Source: Patescibacteria group bacterium (GTDB taxonomy: Bacteria; Patescibacteriota; Minisyncoccia; Phycocordibacterales; UBA918). From it: a stretch of DNA of 58,364 bases. Both the position numbers and the translations under genes were made by a program. A model generated the notes under the pieces. That model was not told the DNA's origin. It saw only the letters and a list, made by a program, of their open reading frames with translations, and did not search any database. Positions 35,081 through 43,989 of this stretch are shown here, piece after piece (the first letter of the stretch is position 1; each line of letters opens with the position of its first letter). The stretch spans positions 13,946 through 72,309 of the forward strand of contig JABAZV010000007.1 of NCBI GenBank assembly GCA_018608435.1, in the 5' to 3' direction.

Positions 35081-35335
35081 ATGGTTATGTTACAAAACGC
35101 ACCAGACTCAAATATTGAAGAGAATATTAAAACTGAGAATAATCCAGTACCAGCGCCACAAAAAACAAAGCGGCGTTGGCGACTAAAACTCTTTCTTATA
35201 ACTTCGCTTATTATGCTGGGCGCGGGGATTTATATTGGTATGGAGTGGAAACAATATCGTCACATCAGCGATTGTTTAGAACTAGGCGGTAGCTTGCAAG
35301 CTGAAACGAGTGACGTTTGTATTGTTAATCGCTAA
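35081..35335 (+). CDS. Small single-pass membrane protein
   Basis: About 84 residues: a polar N-terminus ending KTKRRWRLK, a transmembrane helix (LFLITSLIMLGAGIYIGM), then a short external tail with two Cys (ISDCLELGGSLQAETSDVCI) that may form a disulfide. ATG 35081 or 35087; a TTG lies just upstream. Seven bases before the next gene. Function unknown. Confidence 0.5.
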   Translation: MVMLQNAPDSNIEENIKTENNPVPAPQKTKRRWRLKLFLITSLIMLGAGIYIGMEWKQYRHISDCLELGGSLQAETSDVCIVNR

Positions 35336-35341
35336 GCCTTT

Positions 35342-35659
35342 ATGCCAAAAAACCGCGGACGAGAACACACAACTTTGACTGAAACCGCTGCTATCGTGGC
35401 GCATGAATTAAAAGGAATCGCTGGAATAAAAATGATCGCGCCGGGTGAAATTCGCTCCAATAAACGTAGCGCGAGCGTCCGTTTTATTACTTGTGTTTAT
35501 ACAAACGCTGGTTTTGAGCTTATTGTTAGCGGTCAAAGTGCTCAGAAGATCGCAGTACACACCGACTCTGATCCGCGAAGAATCTTTGCCACTTTAAAGA
35601 GCAGCAAGAAATTGCGAGAGTTCATATTTAAAGAACGCGAACGAATACCGGGAGAGTGA
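35342..35659 (+). CDS. Small cytoplasmic protein, possibly DUF2103-like
   Basis: A 105-residue basic alpha/beta protein: TLTETAAIVAHELKGIAGIK, MIAPGEIRSNKR, strands RFITCVYTNAGFELIVSG and HTDSDPRRIFATLKSSKKL. The helix followed by an ixPGxI turn resembles DUF2103, but this is from memory of a short pattern and is weak. It ends just before a strong terminator. Confidence 0.5.
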   Translation: MPKNRGREHTTLTETAAIVAHELKGIAGIKMIAPGEIRSNKRSASVRFITCVYTNAGFELIVSGQSAQKIAVHTDSDPRRIFATLKSSKKLREFIFKERERIPGE

Positions 35660-35665
35660 GATAGC

Positions 35666-35708
35666 TTAATTAAAAAGGCGGGCGCTAAGCGCCCGCCTTT
35701 TTAATTAA
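35666..35708. terminator. Bidirectional intrinsic terminator
   Basis: 20-bp arms around loop TAA with terminal A/T tracts, between the convergent 35342 and 35751 genes. Confidence 0.87.
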
Positions 35709-35750
35709 ACTTTTTCTGTTTGTGACCAAGTATTAGGTAAGATTATATTG

Positions 35751-36041
35751 CTACGCTTCTTCACTAGCAAACAAATCCAGAAAAGCCCGCGGTGAAACTG
35801 CTATTCCATATCCACTGAGTGCATCCGCCGAAAGCTTAGCTGCAGCTTTTACCTTTTCGTCATTCTCAGAATCGCCAGTAAATCCTAGCGGAGAAACAGC
35901 TGAAACTTTGTTCTCGAACTGATTAAGTTCTGCCGCGACTATCTCATTTGAAGCTGCCAAGCCCAGCAGTTCGTCACTGGTCTGAATAAACTCTCCTACA
36001 AAATCTCTTTGTCCACCAAACAGTCTCTTAAGCCACTGCAT
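35751..36041 (-). CDS. Hypothetical protein, small and helical
   Basis: A 96-residue mostly helical protein (MQWLKRLFGGQRDFVGEFI, then acidic and Ala-rich helices). No signal peptide or known motif. It lies 15 bases after the acidic peptidoglycan-binding gene and is probably cotranscribed with it. Confidence 0.5.
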   Translation of the reverse strand: MQWLKRLFGGQRDFVGEFIQTSDELLGLAASNEIVAAELNQFENKVSAVSPLGFTGDSENDEKVKAAAKLSADALSGYGIAVSPRAFLDLFASEEA

Positions 36042-36056
36042 AATTACAATGAATTA

Positions 36057-37556
36057 CTACAGCTCGTCCAATGCTTCATCGATCAAGTCTTCAACCTCTT
36101 CTACCAGATCTAATACATCATCGTAGTCATTGTCATCGAGTGCTTCTTCAGCCTCGTCTAGTTCGTCTTCAGCTTCGTTAAGCAGGTTTTCCGCATCTCG
36201 TGTGCTCTTACCATCATCTTCTGCTTCGTACACCTCATCCCATGCATCTTCAAGTTCATCTTTAGCATCTTCATAAGCGTCTTCGGCTTCTTCTTTTTCT
36301 TCCTCATCTTCATCATCGTCGTCGTCCTTAGAACTATCGAGCTCGTCGTACGCATCGTCGATCAAATCTTCTGCTTCCTCAGCGTATTCCATAGCTTCTT
36401 CAAACTCTTCTTCATCAATGGCAATATCTGCTTTCTTCAAACGGCGCTCGGCTTTACTAAGCAAATCCTCAGCTTCTTCAACGTCATCACCGTCGTCTTT
36501 AGCTTCATCCACTTCGTCTTCAGCGTCAGACAGGTCATCCCATATATCTGCTACAAATTTTTCAGCGTCATCGTCTGATACAAGGTCAATTTCATCTTGT
36601 GCTTCTTCTAGCAACTCTTCTGCATCAAGCGCATCGCTTTTGGCTTGACGATAAATTCGATCTTCAAATGAATCGCGCGCGTCGCTTAGCAAATCTTCCG
36701 CTTCGTCGATAAGATCTTCTGCGTCACCAGTGTCAGCGTCGCGATCTTCTGCTTCTTCAAATAATTCAAGTACATCTTCGTACAAATCTTCAATGTCTTC
36801 GAGCTCATCTTCTGTTTCACTTTCTTCAGACTCGCCGCCAGCGTCTTCAAACGAATCGGTGGCGTCGTCTAGTGTTTCGATTGCGAGTGTTTCCGCCTCT
36901 TTAAAGTCTCCGTCGAGGTAGCTTTCGATGATAGAGAAAAGATCTTCCAGAGTGTCGCGCATGTCTTCTTCAATCTCAGCTACTTCTTCAGGATCATCTT
37001 CGCGCATGTCTTCAAGCAATTCGTATGTGTCGAGAATTACCTTCATCGCGTCACCAACTGTCCGTTCGACGTCTTTTTGTGCTTCGCTTTTTGCAACACT
37101 TGAAACACCAGCCACTAAAGGAGCAGGCTGAACTGGAGCTACAGCAACAACCGCTACTTCCTCAGCCTCCTCAACAACGGTGTCAGCCTTCATGGTTTCA
37201 AGCTTCTCCACCAAATCAAGCAAATATGCCGCTCGTGACTTTGGTCCAAAATTACCAGTCGCCGGAAGAACTTCTTTTGCGACTTGCCACTTTATCACAG
37301 CCGCCTTGGTTAGCGAGCCATATTTGTTAGTTTCATTCCCCGCAGAACCGGGTCCTTCGGTTGCTACAGTGAAGCCAGATTCATTTAAATAAACCTGCAA
37401 ACAGCGCACTGTCTCGTCGACCACATTTAGCTCCAAAGTCTCACCGAAACCGCACTCATTGGACTGCGCTCCTGCTGTATAAGGCAGTAATAAAATGGCT
37501 AAAAATAAGGCTATTATCGAAGCGATGATAAAGTTTGGCCGAGAAATTGTGTTCAT
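36057..37556 (-). CDS. Secreted peptidoglycan-binding protein with very acidic helical repeats
   Basis: A 499-residue protein. A signal peptide (about 8-31) is followed by a PG_binding_1-type domain (about 35-115; VRCLQVYLNESGFTVA, YGSLTKAAVIKWQ, GNFGPKSRAAYL). The remaining 380 residues are heptad-like helices rich in Asp/Glu, such as EAEDLLDEAEDEL-like units of about 30-40 residues, repeated at least eight times with few positive charges. The likely form is a long, highly charged coiled rod anchored to the wall. It may bind cations or act as a spacer. It resembles nothing enzymatic. Confidence 0.72.
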   Translation of the reverse strand: MNTISRPNFIIASIIALFLAILLLPYTAGAQSNECGFGETLELNVVDETVRCLQVYLNESGFTVATEGPGSAGNETNKYGSLTKAAVIKWQVAKEVLPATGNFGPKSRAAYLLDLVEKLETMKADTVVEEAEEVAVVAVAPVQPAPLVAGVSSVAKSEAQKDVERTVGDAMKVILDTYELLEDMREDDPEEVAEIEEDMRDTLEDLFSIIESYLDGDFKEAETLAIETLDDATDSFEDAGGESEESETEDELEDIEDLYEDVLELFEEAEDRDADTGDAEDLIDEAEDLLSDARDSFEDRIYRQAKSDALDAEELLEEAQDEIDLVSDDDAEKFVADIWDDLSDAEDEVDEAKDDGDDVEEAEDLLSKAERRLKKADIAIDEEEFEEAMEYAEEAEDLIDDAYDELDSSKDDDDDEDEEEKEEAEDAYEDAKDELEDAWDEVYEAEDDGKSTRDAENLLNEAEDELDEAEEALDDNDYDDVLDLVEEVEDLIDEALDEL

Positions 37557-37664
37557 AAATAAGCGATTAACCGTGTTAAGTAATTGGGCTTATTGTAACA
37601 CTATGTGCCAATTGATTGCAGTACTCATTTTGCATAAAACTGGACAGTAGAAAAACTGGCAACA

Positions 37665-37704
37665 AAACATAAAAAAACTGACCAAAGTCAGTTTTTTTAT
37701 GTTT
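37665..37704 (-). terminator. Intrinsic terminator after rplB
   Basis: 18-bp arms around loop CAAA with seven T in the right arm; ends the rplC-rplD-rplW-rplB transcript. Confidence 0.87.
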
Positions 37705-37713
37705 CTTCTTAGC

Positions 37714-38574
37714 TTATCGCTTGCCGCCCATGATGCGTCCTGGCTTGCGCCTTGATACAATGAGTTTGTTTGAGTATTTCTTTGGTGATCTTGTCTTCTG
37801 ACCTTTTCCAGTCGGACGACCCTGCTTGGTTCGTTGGCGACGGTGTCCCCGTGGAGACTTACCTTCACCACCACCATGCGGGTGATCGACAGCGTTCTTA
37901 GCAGCACCACGAGTCTTCGGACGAAGTCCCATATGCCTAGCTCGTCCCGCTTTACCGATACTAACAAGTCGATACTCTTCGTTTGACACTTCACCGACCG
38001 ATGCCCACGCAGAGTTTAGTACTTTACGAATTTCGGACGACGGCATTTTTAGTGTCGTGTGCTTGCTGTCTTGCGCTACCACTTCGATCGAGTTTCCAGC
38101 ACTACGACCAAGCTTCGCTCCAGCTCCAGGGTTGATTTCAACGTTGTAAACAACAGTACCAACCGGAATAGCTGAAAGAGGCAAACGGTTACCAGTCTTC
38201 ACCTTCGCCGTTTCCGACACAACAACTTCATCTCCAGCAGCCAACTTTTGTGGCGCAAGGATGTAACGACGTTCACCATCTAAGTAACAAATAAGCGCGA
38301 TGAAACCAGAACGGTTTGGATCATACTCGATTGTTTCTACTTTAGCTGGCACTTCTTTCTTATCGTACTTGAAGTCGATCAAACGATACGTGCGCTTGTT
38401 TCCACCTCCACGATAATGAACTGTAATGCGTCCTGAGCTGTTACGACCACCTGTACTCCGCTTTCCTTTCGTGAGTTTCTTGTGCGGATTACTTTGGGTA
38501 GAAGTGAGTTTTTTCTTATACTCCACCACCGAGCCGTCGCGACGTCCGGGGGAAGTTGGTTTATACTTTTTCAT
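37714..38574 (-). CDS. rplB: 50S ribosomal protein L2
   Basis: A 286-residue protein with MKKYKPTSPGRRDGSVVEY, KGKRSTGGRNSSGRITVHYR, YDPNRSGFIALI and the C-terminal GVAMN-region equivalent KNAVDHPHGGGEGKSPRG, containing the conserved His near the peptidyl-transferase centre. rpsS should follow directly but is 3.9 kb away. Confidence 0.96.
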   Translation of the reverse strand: MKKYKPTSPGRRDGSVVEYKKKLTSTQSNPHKKLTKGKRSTGGRNSSGRITVHYRGGGNKRTYRLIDFKYDKKEVPAKVETIEYDPNRSGFIALICYLDGERRYILAPQKLAAGDEVVVSETAKVKTGNRLPLSAIPVGTVVYNVEINPGAGAKLGRSAGNSIEVVAQDSKHTTLKMPSSEIRKVLNSAWASVGEVSNEEYRLVSIGKAGRARHMGLRPKTRGAAKNAVDHPHGGGEGKSPRGHRRQRTKQGRPTGKGQKTRSPKKYSNKLIVSRRKPGRIMGGKR

Positions 38575-38608
38575 ATTTTAATTTAGAAACTAGTGGTGAG
38601 GAGTTTGC

Positions 38609-38633
38609 GTGGTGCAAGCTTCGCTTGCACCAC
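38609..38633 (-). repeat. GC-rich hairpin between rplW and rplB
   Basis: GTGGTGCAAG and CTTGCACCAC are exact reverse complements around CTTCG. It lies in a 110-base gap inside the operon with no T run. Similar in design to the hairpins at 3105-3131 and 45448-45514. Confidence 0.5.
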
Positions 38634-38684
38634 CTCCAACCTTATCTTCCTAATATATTTTGCCCGATAATTTTGACCAGACTA

Positions 38685-39065
38685 TTAGATCAAGTTGATC
38701 GTGTCACCTTTTTTAAGGTAGACATACGCCTTCTTTTCACCCTTCACATGCTTCATGCGATTGCGGCTACCGATAAGACGCTTGGCTGGTTTTTTATTAA
38801 CGATGTTTACCTTCACCGGCGTCACATTGTAAAGAGATATTATTGCATCACGCACTTGATACTTAGTGGCTGAACGCTTCACATTAAATGTGTACACGTT
38901 CTTCTCACCTTGAGCTACTGATTTCTCAGTAATACGTGGAGAAATAATTATCGAGTCAAGATTGTAGTCAGTACTCAGTGCCTTTTGCGCTGGAGCCTGC
39001 TTCTTCTCAACTTCCTCTTTCGTGATGTCTTTCTTGGTGTCTTTTTTCTTTCCGAAGAGAGCCAT
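38685..39065 (-). CDS. rplW: 50S ribosomal protein L23
   Basis: A 126-residue protein; the core (about 38-126) has IISPRITEKSVAQGEKNVYT, KYQVRDAIISLYNVTPVKVN and the basic loop PAKRLIGSRNRMKH. The first 37 residues are a Lys/Glu-rich extension. L23 docks trigger factor and SRP at the tunnel exit. Confidence 0.94.
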   Translation of the reverse strand: MALFGKKKDTKKDITKEEVEKKQAPAQKALSTDYNLDSIIISPRITEKSVAQGEKNVYTFNVKRSATKYQVRDAIISLYNVTPVKVNIVNKKPAKRLIGSRNRMKHVKGEKKAYVYLKKGDTINLI

Positions 39066-39066
39066 A

Positions 39067-39747
39067 CTACTTTGACTTAGGTGCTGGTGTCACACGATGC
39101 TCAAACACTTCAACCGAAGCTGGCGCATCAGACACCACCACATACTTATAAGTGAGAAGATCAACTGGGTTGATATCCTTTGCTTGCATTACTTCGATAT
39201 TACCGAAGTTACGAAAGCTTTTCTCGGTGGCGAGATTACGCTCTGCGAGCACAACCAACGCTGCGTTCTTGCGCTTGTTTACAATCATATCTTCGCCCAC
39301 TCCTTTGGCAAAATTTGCGATTGTTACTTTTGCGTCTTTAGTTTTTGGTTCTTCCATAGCCAACGTGTCAACAAAGAATACTTCACCGTCAACCAACTTT
39401 TTAGACAAGACTGAAGCGAGTGCTTTAGCTTTTGCCTTTTTGTTGATTTTAACTGAGAAGTCTTTTTCGTTTCGTGGACCAAAAGTTACACCACCTCCAG
39501 TCCAAATCGGACTACGACGTGAACCGTGACGAGCACGACCGGTACCTTTTTGCTTCCATGGCTTGCGTCCTCCACCGCGTACTTCACTACGGTCTTTAGT
39601 GTGTGCGTTGCCTTCGCGTGCATTGGCCTGCATTCCAACCACGACTTCATGCACGAGGTTAGGATTCCAAGCAACGTTGAACACTGTCTCTGGCAAAGTT
39701 ACTGTGCCAGATTCTTTTCCATCTTTAGAAAATAGTTTTGCATCCAT
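39067..39747 (-). CDS. rplD: 50S ribosomal protein L4
   Basis: A 226-residue protein with the extended tunnel loop TKDRSEVRGGGRKPWKQKGT, GRARHGSRRSPIWTGGG and FGPRNEKDF. In E. coli L4 autoregulates the S10 operon; the long leader upstream of rplC is a place where such control might act. Confidence 0.95.
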   Translation of the reverse strand: MDAKLFSKDGKESGTVTLPETVFNVAWNPNLVHEVVVGMQANAREGNAHTKDRSEVRGGGRKPWKQKGTGRARHGSRRSPIWTGGGVTFGPRNEKDFSVKINKKAKAKALASVLSKKLVDGEVFFVDTLAMEEPKTKDAKVTIANFAKGVGEDMIVNKRKNAALVVLAERNLATEKSFRNFGNIEVMQAKDINPVDLLTYKYVVVSDAPASVEVFEHRVTPAPKSK

Positions 39748-39751
39748 ACGA

Positions 39752-40378
39752 TTATTTTACTTGGGCCCCGTAGACCTCTACTAATGTTCCCTTTCGACCT
39801 GGGACGGCTCCTGACACGACGAGAATATTTTCGTCGGCATTCACCTGAAGGACTTTAAGTCCTTTAACGGTAACGCGATCGCTACCCATACGACCACCCA
39901 TGCGTGTGCCTTTAAGAACACGCGCAACTCCGGTCGCACCAATTGATCCTGGTTCACGCTCAGAGTGCTTCTGACCGTGTGAGCGTCGTCCACCCTTAAA
40001 GCTGTAACGCTTCACAACACCTTGGAATCCTTTACCTTTTGAGATCGCAGCGACGATAATTTCGTCACCGGGCTCAAAAGTTGCTACATCACGCGCAGCT
40101 CCAGCTTCGACACCGTCGATACTTTCACCGTACACAGCTCGCGGTCGAAACTCACGTGCTGCAGCCGTGTCACCTCTGTGACCTTTGTTTGCTTTGTTAA
40201 CTCGGTGCTCCTTTTGCTTACCAAAAGCAAGCTGGACTGCAGCGTACCCATCCTTTTCAGAGGTTTTTACCTGCGACACAGTCGCGGGGGTAACCTTAAG
40301 AACGGTCGCTGCTCGACACACGCCTTCGGCATCGAAGACTTGTGTCATACCGGTTTTGGTTCCTACAATGAATTTCAT
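39752..40378 (-). CDS. rplC: 50S ribosomal protein L3
   Basis: A 208-residue protein: MKFIVGTKTGMTQVFDAEG, FRPRAVYGESIDGVEA, VAAISKGKGFQGVVKRYSF and GSIGATGVARVLKGTRMGGR. ATG at 40378 is chosen; the upstream in-frame codons belong to the structured leader. First gene of the rplC-D-W-B unit, after an insertion separating it from rpsJ. Confidence 0.95.
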   Translation of the reverse strand: MKFIVGTKTGMTQVFDAEGVCRAATVLKVTPATVSQVKTSEKDGYAAVQLAFGKQKEHRVNKANKGHRGDTAAAREFRPRAVYGESIDGVEAGAARDVATFEPGDEIIVAAISKGKGFQGVVKRYSFKGGRRSHGQKHSEREPGSIGATGVARVLKGTRMGGRMGSDRVTVKGLKVLQVNADENILVVSGAVPGRKGTLVEVYGAQVK

Positions 40379-40606
40379 TTGTATGAATCTAGGTTGATAA
40401 ATAAAGCTTTTTGAAGCGATCTGAAACATCTTCAGAAAACTTCCAAGACCCATACAACAAATCGCGTCTTTTTCACGCGAGCACAAGCTCGACGTACAAA
40501 AGACGCGATTTGTGCCCATTGGTCCGCACCGCAAGAAATACTTGCAAACACGTACATAGGTCTTTTAAAGCTAGGCTCAGTATACGAAAATATTGAGTAA
40601 TTGCAA
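40379..40606 (-). promoter_or_regulatory. rplC operon promoter and structured leader
   Basis: Promoter on the minus strand: TTGCAA (40606-40601), 16-base spacer, TATACT (40584-40579). The roughly 190-base leader holds a long hairpin: 40513-40498 pairs perfectly with 40472-40457 (16 bp), enclosing a second CGAGC/GCTCG hairpin. There is no T run after it. Confidence 0.7.
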
Positions 40607-40655
40607 GTTTAACGATACGAAAATTGCTACTGTGAGCATGATATTATTCTGATAT

Positions 40656-42611
40656 ATGATAAATGCATGCAACACCAAACACAGTTATTTTACAAGCAAA
40701 TTATTTTTATTACTCGCAGTTTTTCTTTTCAGCTTCGCTCAAGTTCACGCAAATGAAATAGAGTACGAAAAAACCGATATACTTACCGGAGCAATCATAA
40801 ACAAAGTTGTTCTAGATGAATCCGGCGCAACCTATGCTGCCGGAACCATAAGAAACTCGAGTCATTATGGCAGCGATAGTCTGTACGGTGTTATTATTAT
40901 TAAGTACGACAAAAATAACAAATTTGAGTGGCTAAAAAAAATAGCAGACAAAGGTGAAGAAGGCTACGGTGACATTGTGACAGATTTAATGATCAGTAAT
41001 GGCAAAGTATACGTATCTGGTGCTGTTACCGACGAAGCAATACTAGAGACCAACAGCTCTTACATAGTGAACGATCACGATTTCAGCGAGCACCATCCAT
41101 TTACAGCAATTTACGATTTGGAGGGAAATTATATTGATGCTTGGCCAGGAATAAGCGGTCACATGTCCACTGACTCAGAAGGGAGCATCTATTTTGCGAG
41201 CATGCTAAAAGAAACTCGAGACCTTGATATTTCAGCGAACAAAGATATTTACGAAGCAAGCTCTGGACAAAGACGAGGACATATCACTAAATACAACAAA
41301 GACGGTACTTACGAATGGACCAGGGTATTTGGTGCTCAGACTGACCCAGACAGTCAAGCAGTCACCAATGTTTTCTTTGATGTTAGCGATATGGTAATCG
41401 ATGATAATGACAATGTATATATTACGGGCAAACGAAACAGCGAATTTGTGATATTTGATGAAAACGGCGCAGTTAGCAAAACGCTTGAAGCCCGAGCTCC
41501 ATCTAACATATCACTCTATGTGTCCAAGTACGATAAAAATGGAGAGTATAAATGGACGAAAGAAATAAAAAGAGATCTCGGTTACGTAGAAGGATTTGGA
41601 CTGGCCGTGGACAAGCAGCAGAATATACTTGTTATTGGCAGGCTGACCGGCTATCCCATAACCATTGAAACAACTACTGGCAATACTGAATTGAACATTA
41701 TGGCTAGCTTGGACTCAAACAGTACAGGCAGCATCTTGCTTAATCTTGAAACCGATAACGGAGACATTGTTTGGGCAAAGACCATTCGTAATTCACGTGA
41801 AATGCCAGACGGATTCTACGAAAGAGTGATAGCTCATGAAGTTGCGGTCGGGCCAGACAATGGTGACATCTATGTGACTGGAGAGTTTACCGGATATAGT
41901 TATTTGGGTGGAAGCAGTCTGAAAGACAATGAGCTCAGAGCCAATGATACAATGGCTTTCTTGAGCATCTTTGATAAGAATGGAAATTTTAAAAAAGCTC
42001 TTACTCCGGAAGCAAAGACAGCAAATGTGTATACCACAGGCCAATCTGTTGCAGCCGGCAATGACGGATCTTTGGTGTATGCTGGAAAATTATTCGGTAC
42101 TGATGGAGGGAAAATTGACTTTGATCATAGTCAAGGAATCGACACAAAAACTGAAAATGGTAACTTCTCTAGTTTCTTAACCCAACTAAATACTGGGGCA
42201 GTAAGCCGGGTTGATGAGGAAGTAAAAGAAGGTGAACCAGAAGAAAATAAACGAGCAGTTATGATGGCGAAGATTAACGAGCTGCTTAGTCTCATTGAAA
42301 ATCTACAACAGCAATTAAAAGAAAAACAAAATGGAAAAGTTCCGTTTGGTGCTTACGTTAGTGAAATCGCTAAAACCATAGGCAAAGGTGACAATGGTCA
42401 AGACGTGAGAAGTCTACAGGAGTTTTTGGCAAAAAACCCAGCCTTTTATCCTGAAGGAGAAGTGACAGGATATTATGGAGAAATGACTGAAAAAGCCGTG
42501 CGCCGCTATCAGTGCGCGAACAACATTGTTTGCACCGGCTCTGCACTCACAACTGGATATGGTTATGTTGGCCCAACTACAAAAGCTAAAATGAATGAGG
42601 AAATTAAATAG
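40656..42611 (+). CDS. Secreted SBBP-type beta-propeller protein with C-terminal peptidoglycan-binding domain
   Basis: A 651-residue protein. A signal peptide covers about residues 15-33. Repeats of about 60 residues follow (40-520) with motifs such as GVIIIKYDKNNKFEWLKKI, YVSGAVTDEA, HITKYNKDGTYEWTRVFG and YVSKYDKNGEYKWTKEI, typical of bacterial beta-propeller (SBBP) repeats. A coiled coil (about 530-565) leads to a PG_binding_1-like domain (about 575-650; GDNGQDVRSLQEFLAK, GYYGEMTEKAVRRYQ, GYVGPTTKAKM). Likely a cell-surface protein held to the wall. It is inserted on the opposite strand between rpsJ and rplC. Confidence 0.78.
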   Translation: MINACNTKHSYFTSKLFLLLAVFLFSFAQVHANEIEYEKTDILTGAIINKVVLDESGATYAAGTIRNSSHYGSDSLYGVIIIKYDKNNKFEWLKKIADKGEEGYGDIVTDLMISNGKVYVSGAVTDEAILETNSSYIVNDHDFSEHHPFTAIYDLEGNYIDAWPGISGHMSTDSEGSIYFASMLKETRDLDISANKDIYEASSGQRRGHITKYNKDGTYEWTRVFGAQTDPDSQAVTNVFFDVSDMVIDDNDNVYITGKRNSEFVIFDENGAVSKTLEARAPSNISLYVSKYDKNGEYKWTKEIKRDLGYVEGFGLAVDKQQNILVIGRLTGYPITIETTTGNTELNIMASLDSNSTGSILLNLETDNGDIVWAKTIRNSREMPDGFYERVIAHEVAVGPDNGDIYVTGEFTGYSYLGGSSLKDNELRANDTMAFLSIFDKNGNFKKALTPEAKTANVYTTGQSVAAGNDGSLVYAGKLFGTDGGKIDFDHSQGIDTKTENGNFSSFLTQLNTGAVSRVDEEVKEGEPEENKRAVMMAKINELLSLIENLQQQLKEKQNGKVPFGAYVSEIAKTIGKGDNGQDVRSLQEFLAKNPAFYPEGEVTGYYGEMTEKAVRRYQCANNIVCTGSALTTGYGYVGPTTKAKMNEEIK

Positions 42612-42624
42612 AGTCAATACTGGT

Positions 42625-42662
42625 AAAACAAAAAATCTGTCTAATGACAGATTTTTTGTTTT
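42625..42662. terminator. Intrinsic terminator after the propeller gene
   Basis: 17-bp arms around TAAT with six T in the right arm. Confidence 0.85.
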
Positions 42663-43183
42663 GACCTAATAAATAACGCTTGTTTTGTTGGTTGTTTTCT
42701 ATGCTACCAAAGGTGCAATGTGAAAGTAAGTCAACGCTCCGAGAGTAGACAGGGTCAAACATTGAACCATCCAACTATCTTCGGACTGAAAGGTCATTTT
42801 ATTGTCTTCTAAGTTTTGCATAAAAATAAACTTGAAGTTATAAAGAACATAATAGAGAGAATCCGTCGCACAGCCAATCGCTAGTACGCTAATTTTATTC
42901 GCCACAGACTGGGCGACAGATTCCTCTGAAGAACTAAAGAACTGATTCTTGTAATTTCAGCAATTAATGCTATTGCACATTGCTGAAGTAACAAAGATTG
43001 GGCGAACCGACTCAGTCGATTCGCCCTCCTTATTACTTATTTAATATAAACCTTTAGCTAACTTTAAGCAATGAGCGAGTGGGGATAACTTTTAAGTTTA
43101 CTTCAAGGAAGTAAGTGCTATGGCTTCACAACTAAAATCAATATGATACTCTTTCAAAGGATTTGAAACTAAGGTGTAACTCA
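42663..43183. other. Gap with two hairpins and no supported gene
   Basis: A 9-bp hairpin pairs 42956-42964 with 42979-42987, and a second pairs GGGCGAA (43000-43006) with TTCGCCC (43020-43026) with further CGAC/GTCG pairing inside. A minus-strand 68-codon frame (42699-42905) starts with GTG and lacks a good ribosome site; I do not call it. Confidence 0.35.
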
Positions 43184-43372
43184 ATGAAAGTTCCTACTGT
43201 TAAAATGCCAGTTGTTGTGTACGGCTTACTGCCGGCACAAATAATATTTGTCGATTCGACCATGAAACTATATAAAACTCACGAGCGAGATACCTGTCGT
43301 CAAATACAAATAAATCAAGCAAGCAAATCAAATAACAAACTACACAGGCAATCCACAAATAGACACAAATAG
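43184..43372 (+). CDS. Possible 62-residue basic protein
   Basis: ATG at 43184 has a good Shine-Dalgarno AAGGTG seven bases upstream, and a terminator-like hairpin follows 14 bases after the stop. The product has a hydrophobic stretch VKMPVVVYGLLPAQIIFV and a polar Lys/Asn/Gln-rich tail. No family recognised. The framing by ribosome site and terminator is the main support. Confidence 0.38.
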   Translation: MKVPTVKMPVVVYGLLPAQIIFVDSTMKLYKTHERDTCRQIQINQASKSNNKLHRQSTNRHK

Positions 43373-43386
43373 AAGTCCTGCATTTT

Positions 43387-43411
43387 ACCACCCTCTTCGG
43401 GTGGTACTTTT
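43387..43411 (+). terminator. Terminator-like hairpin
   Basis: ACCACCC pairs with GGGTGGT around TCTTC, followed by ACTTTT; just after the 62-residue ORF. Confidence 0.55.
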
Positions 43412-43450
43412 ACACTAAGCACTTTGACTAACTTGTTTATCAACCAAAAC

Positions 43451-43486
43451 AAAACACCTACCAATTGCTTGGTAGGTGTTTTTTTG
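43451..43486 (-). terminator. Intrinsic terminator after rpsJ
   Basis: 14-bp arms (43451-43464 and 43469-43482) around TTGC with A/T runs at both ends; ends the tuf-rpsJ transcript before the inserted propeller gene. Confidence 0.82.
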
Positions 43487-43495
43487 CTAACAGTA

Positions 43496-43840
43496 TTAGC
43501 CCATCATTTTTACATCAATGTTCACGCCGGACGGTAGAGAAAGGTTCGTAAGAGCCTCTACTACTTTAGGACCAGGGTTGAGAATATCGATCACACGCTT
43601 GTGTGTTCGCATTTCAAATTGTTCTCGCGCGTCCTTGTGTACGAAAGTTGAACGGTTGACTGTATACTTCTTAATTTCAGTTGGAAGCGGAATCGGGCCA
43701 ACAACATTTGCGTCAAAACGCATTGCAGTATCCATAATTTGCTTAACTGAGTTATCAAGAATTTTATGCTCGTAAGCACGCACTCGAATACGAAGTTTAC
43801 CGATTGAACCAGATGCTTTTTCTGCTGTAGTGTCTGCCAT
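43496..43840 (-). CDS. rpsJ: 30S ribosomal protein S10
   Basis: A 114-residue protein with KLRIRVRAYEHKILDNSVKQ, VVGPIPLPTEIKKYTVNRS and HKDAREQFEMRTHKRVIDI. It follows tuf (149-base gap, no terminator), as in the str-S10 junction of many bacteria. The usual next gene rplC is 3 kb away. Confidence 0.96.
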   Translation of the reverse strand: MADTTAEKASGSIGKLRIRVRAYEHKILDNSVKQIMDTAMRFDANVVGPIPLPTEIKKYTVNRSTFVHKDAREQFEMRTHKRVIDILNPGPKVVEALTNLSLPSGVNIDVKMMG

Positions 43841-43989
43841 AGTGATAATTTTGATTTCTTCACATCTACAAGCAAGCTTGAGAATGCTTTATCTGTGAGA
43901 CAGAGAGCGAATCTCCGAATTGAGCCGAAGCACAAGGAAGGGAGATTTGCTTACTCTACCAAAGCAGATGAAGTGCTGTGAAGCTTCGT

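Noticed and set aside
42699..42905. 68-codon minus-strand frame after the propeller gene
   Set aside because: GTG start, no good ribosome site, no recognisable composition or motif; strong hairpins lie just upstream.
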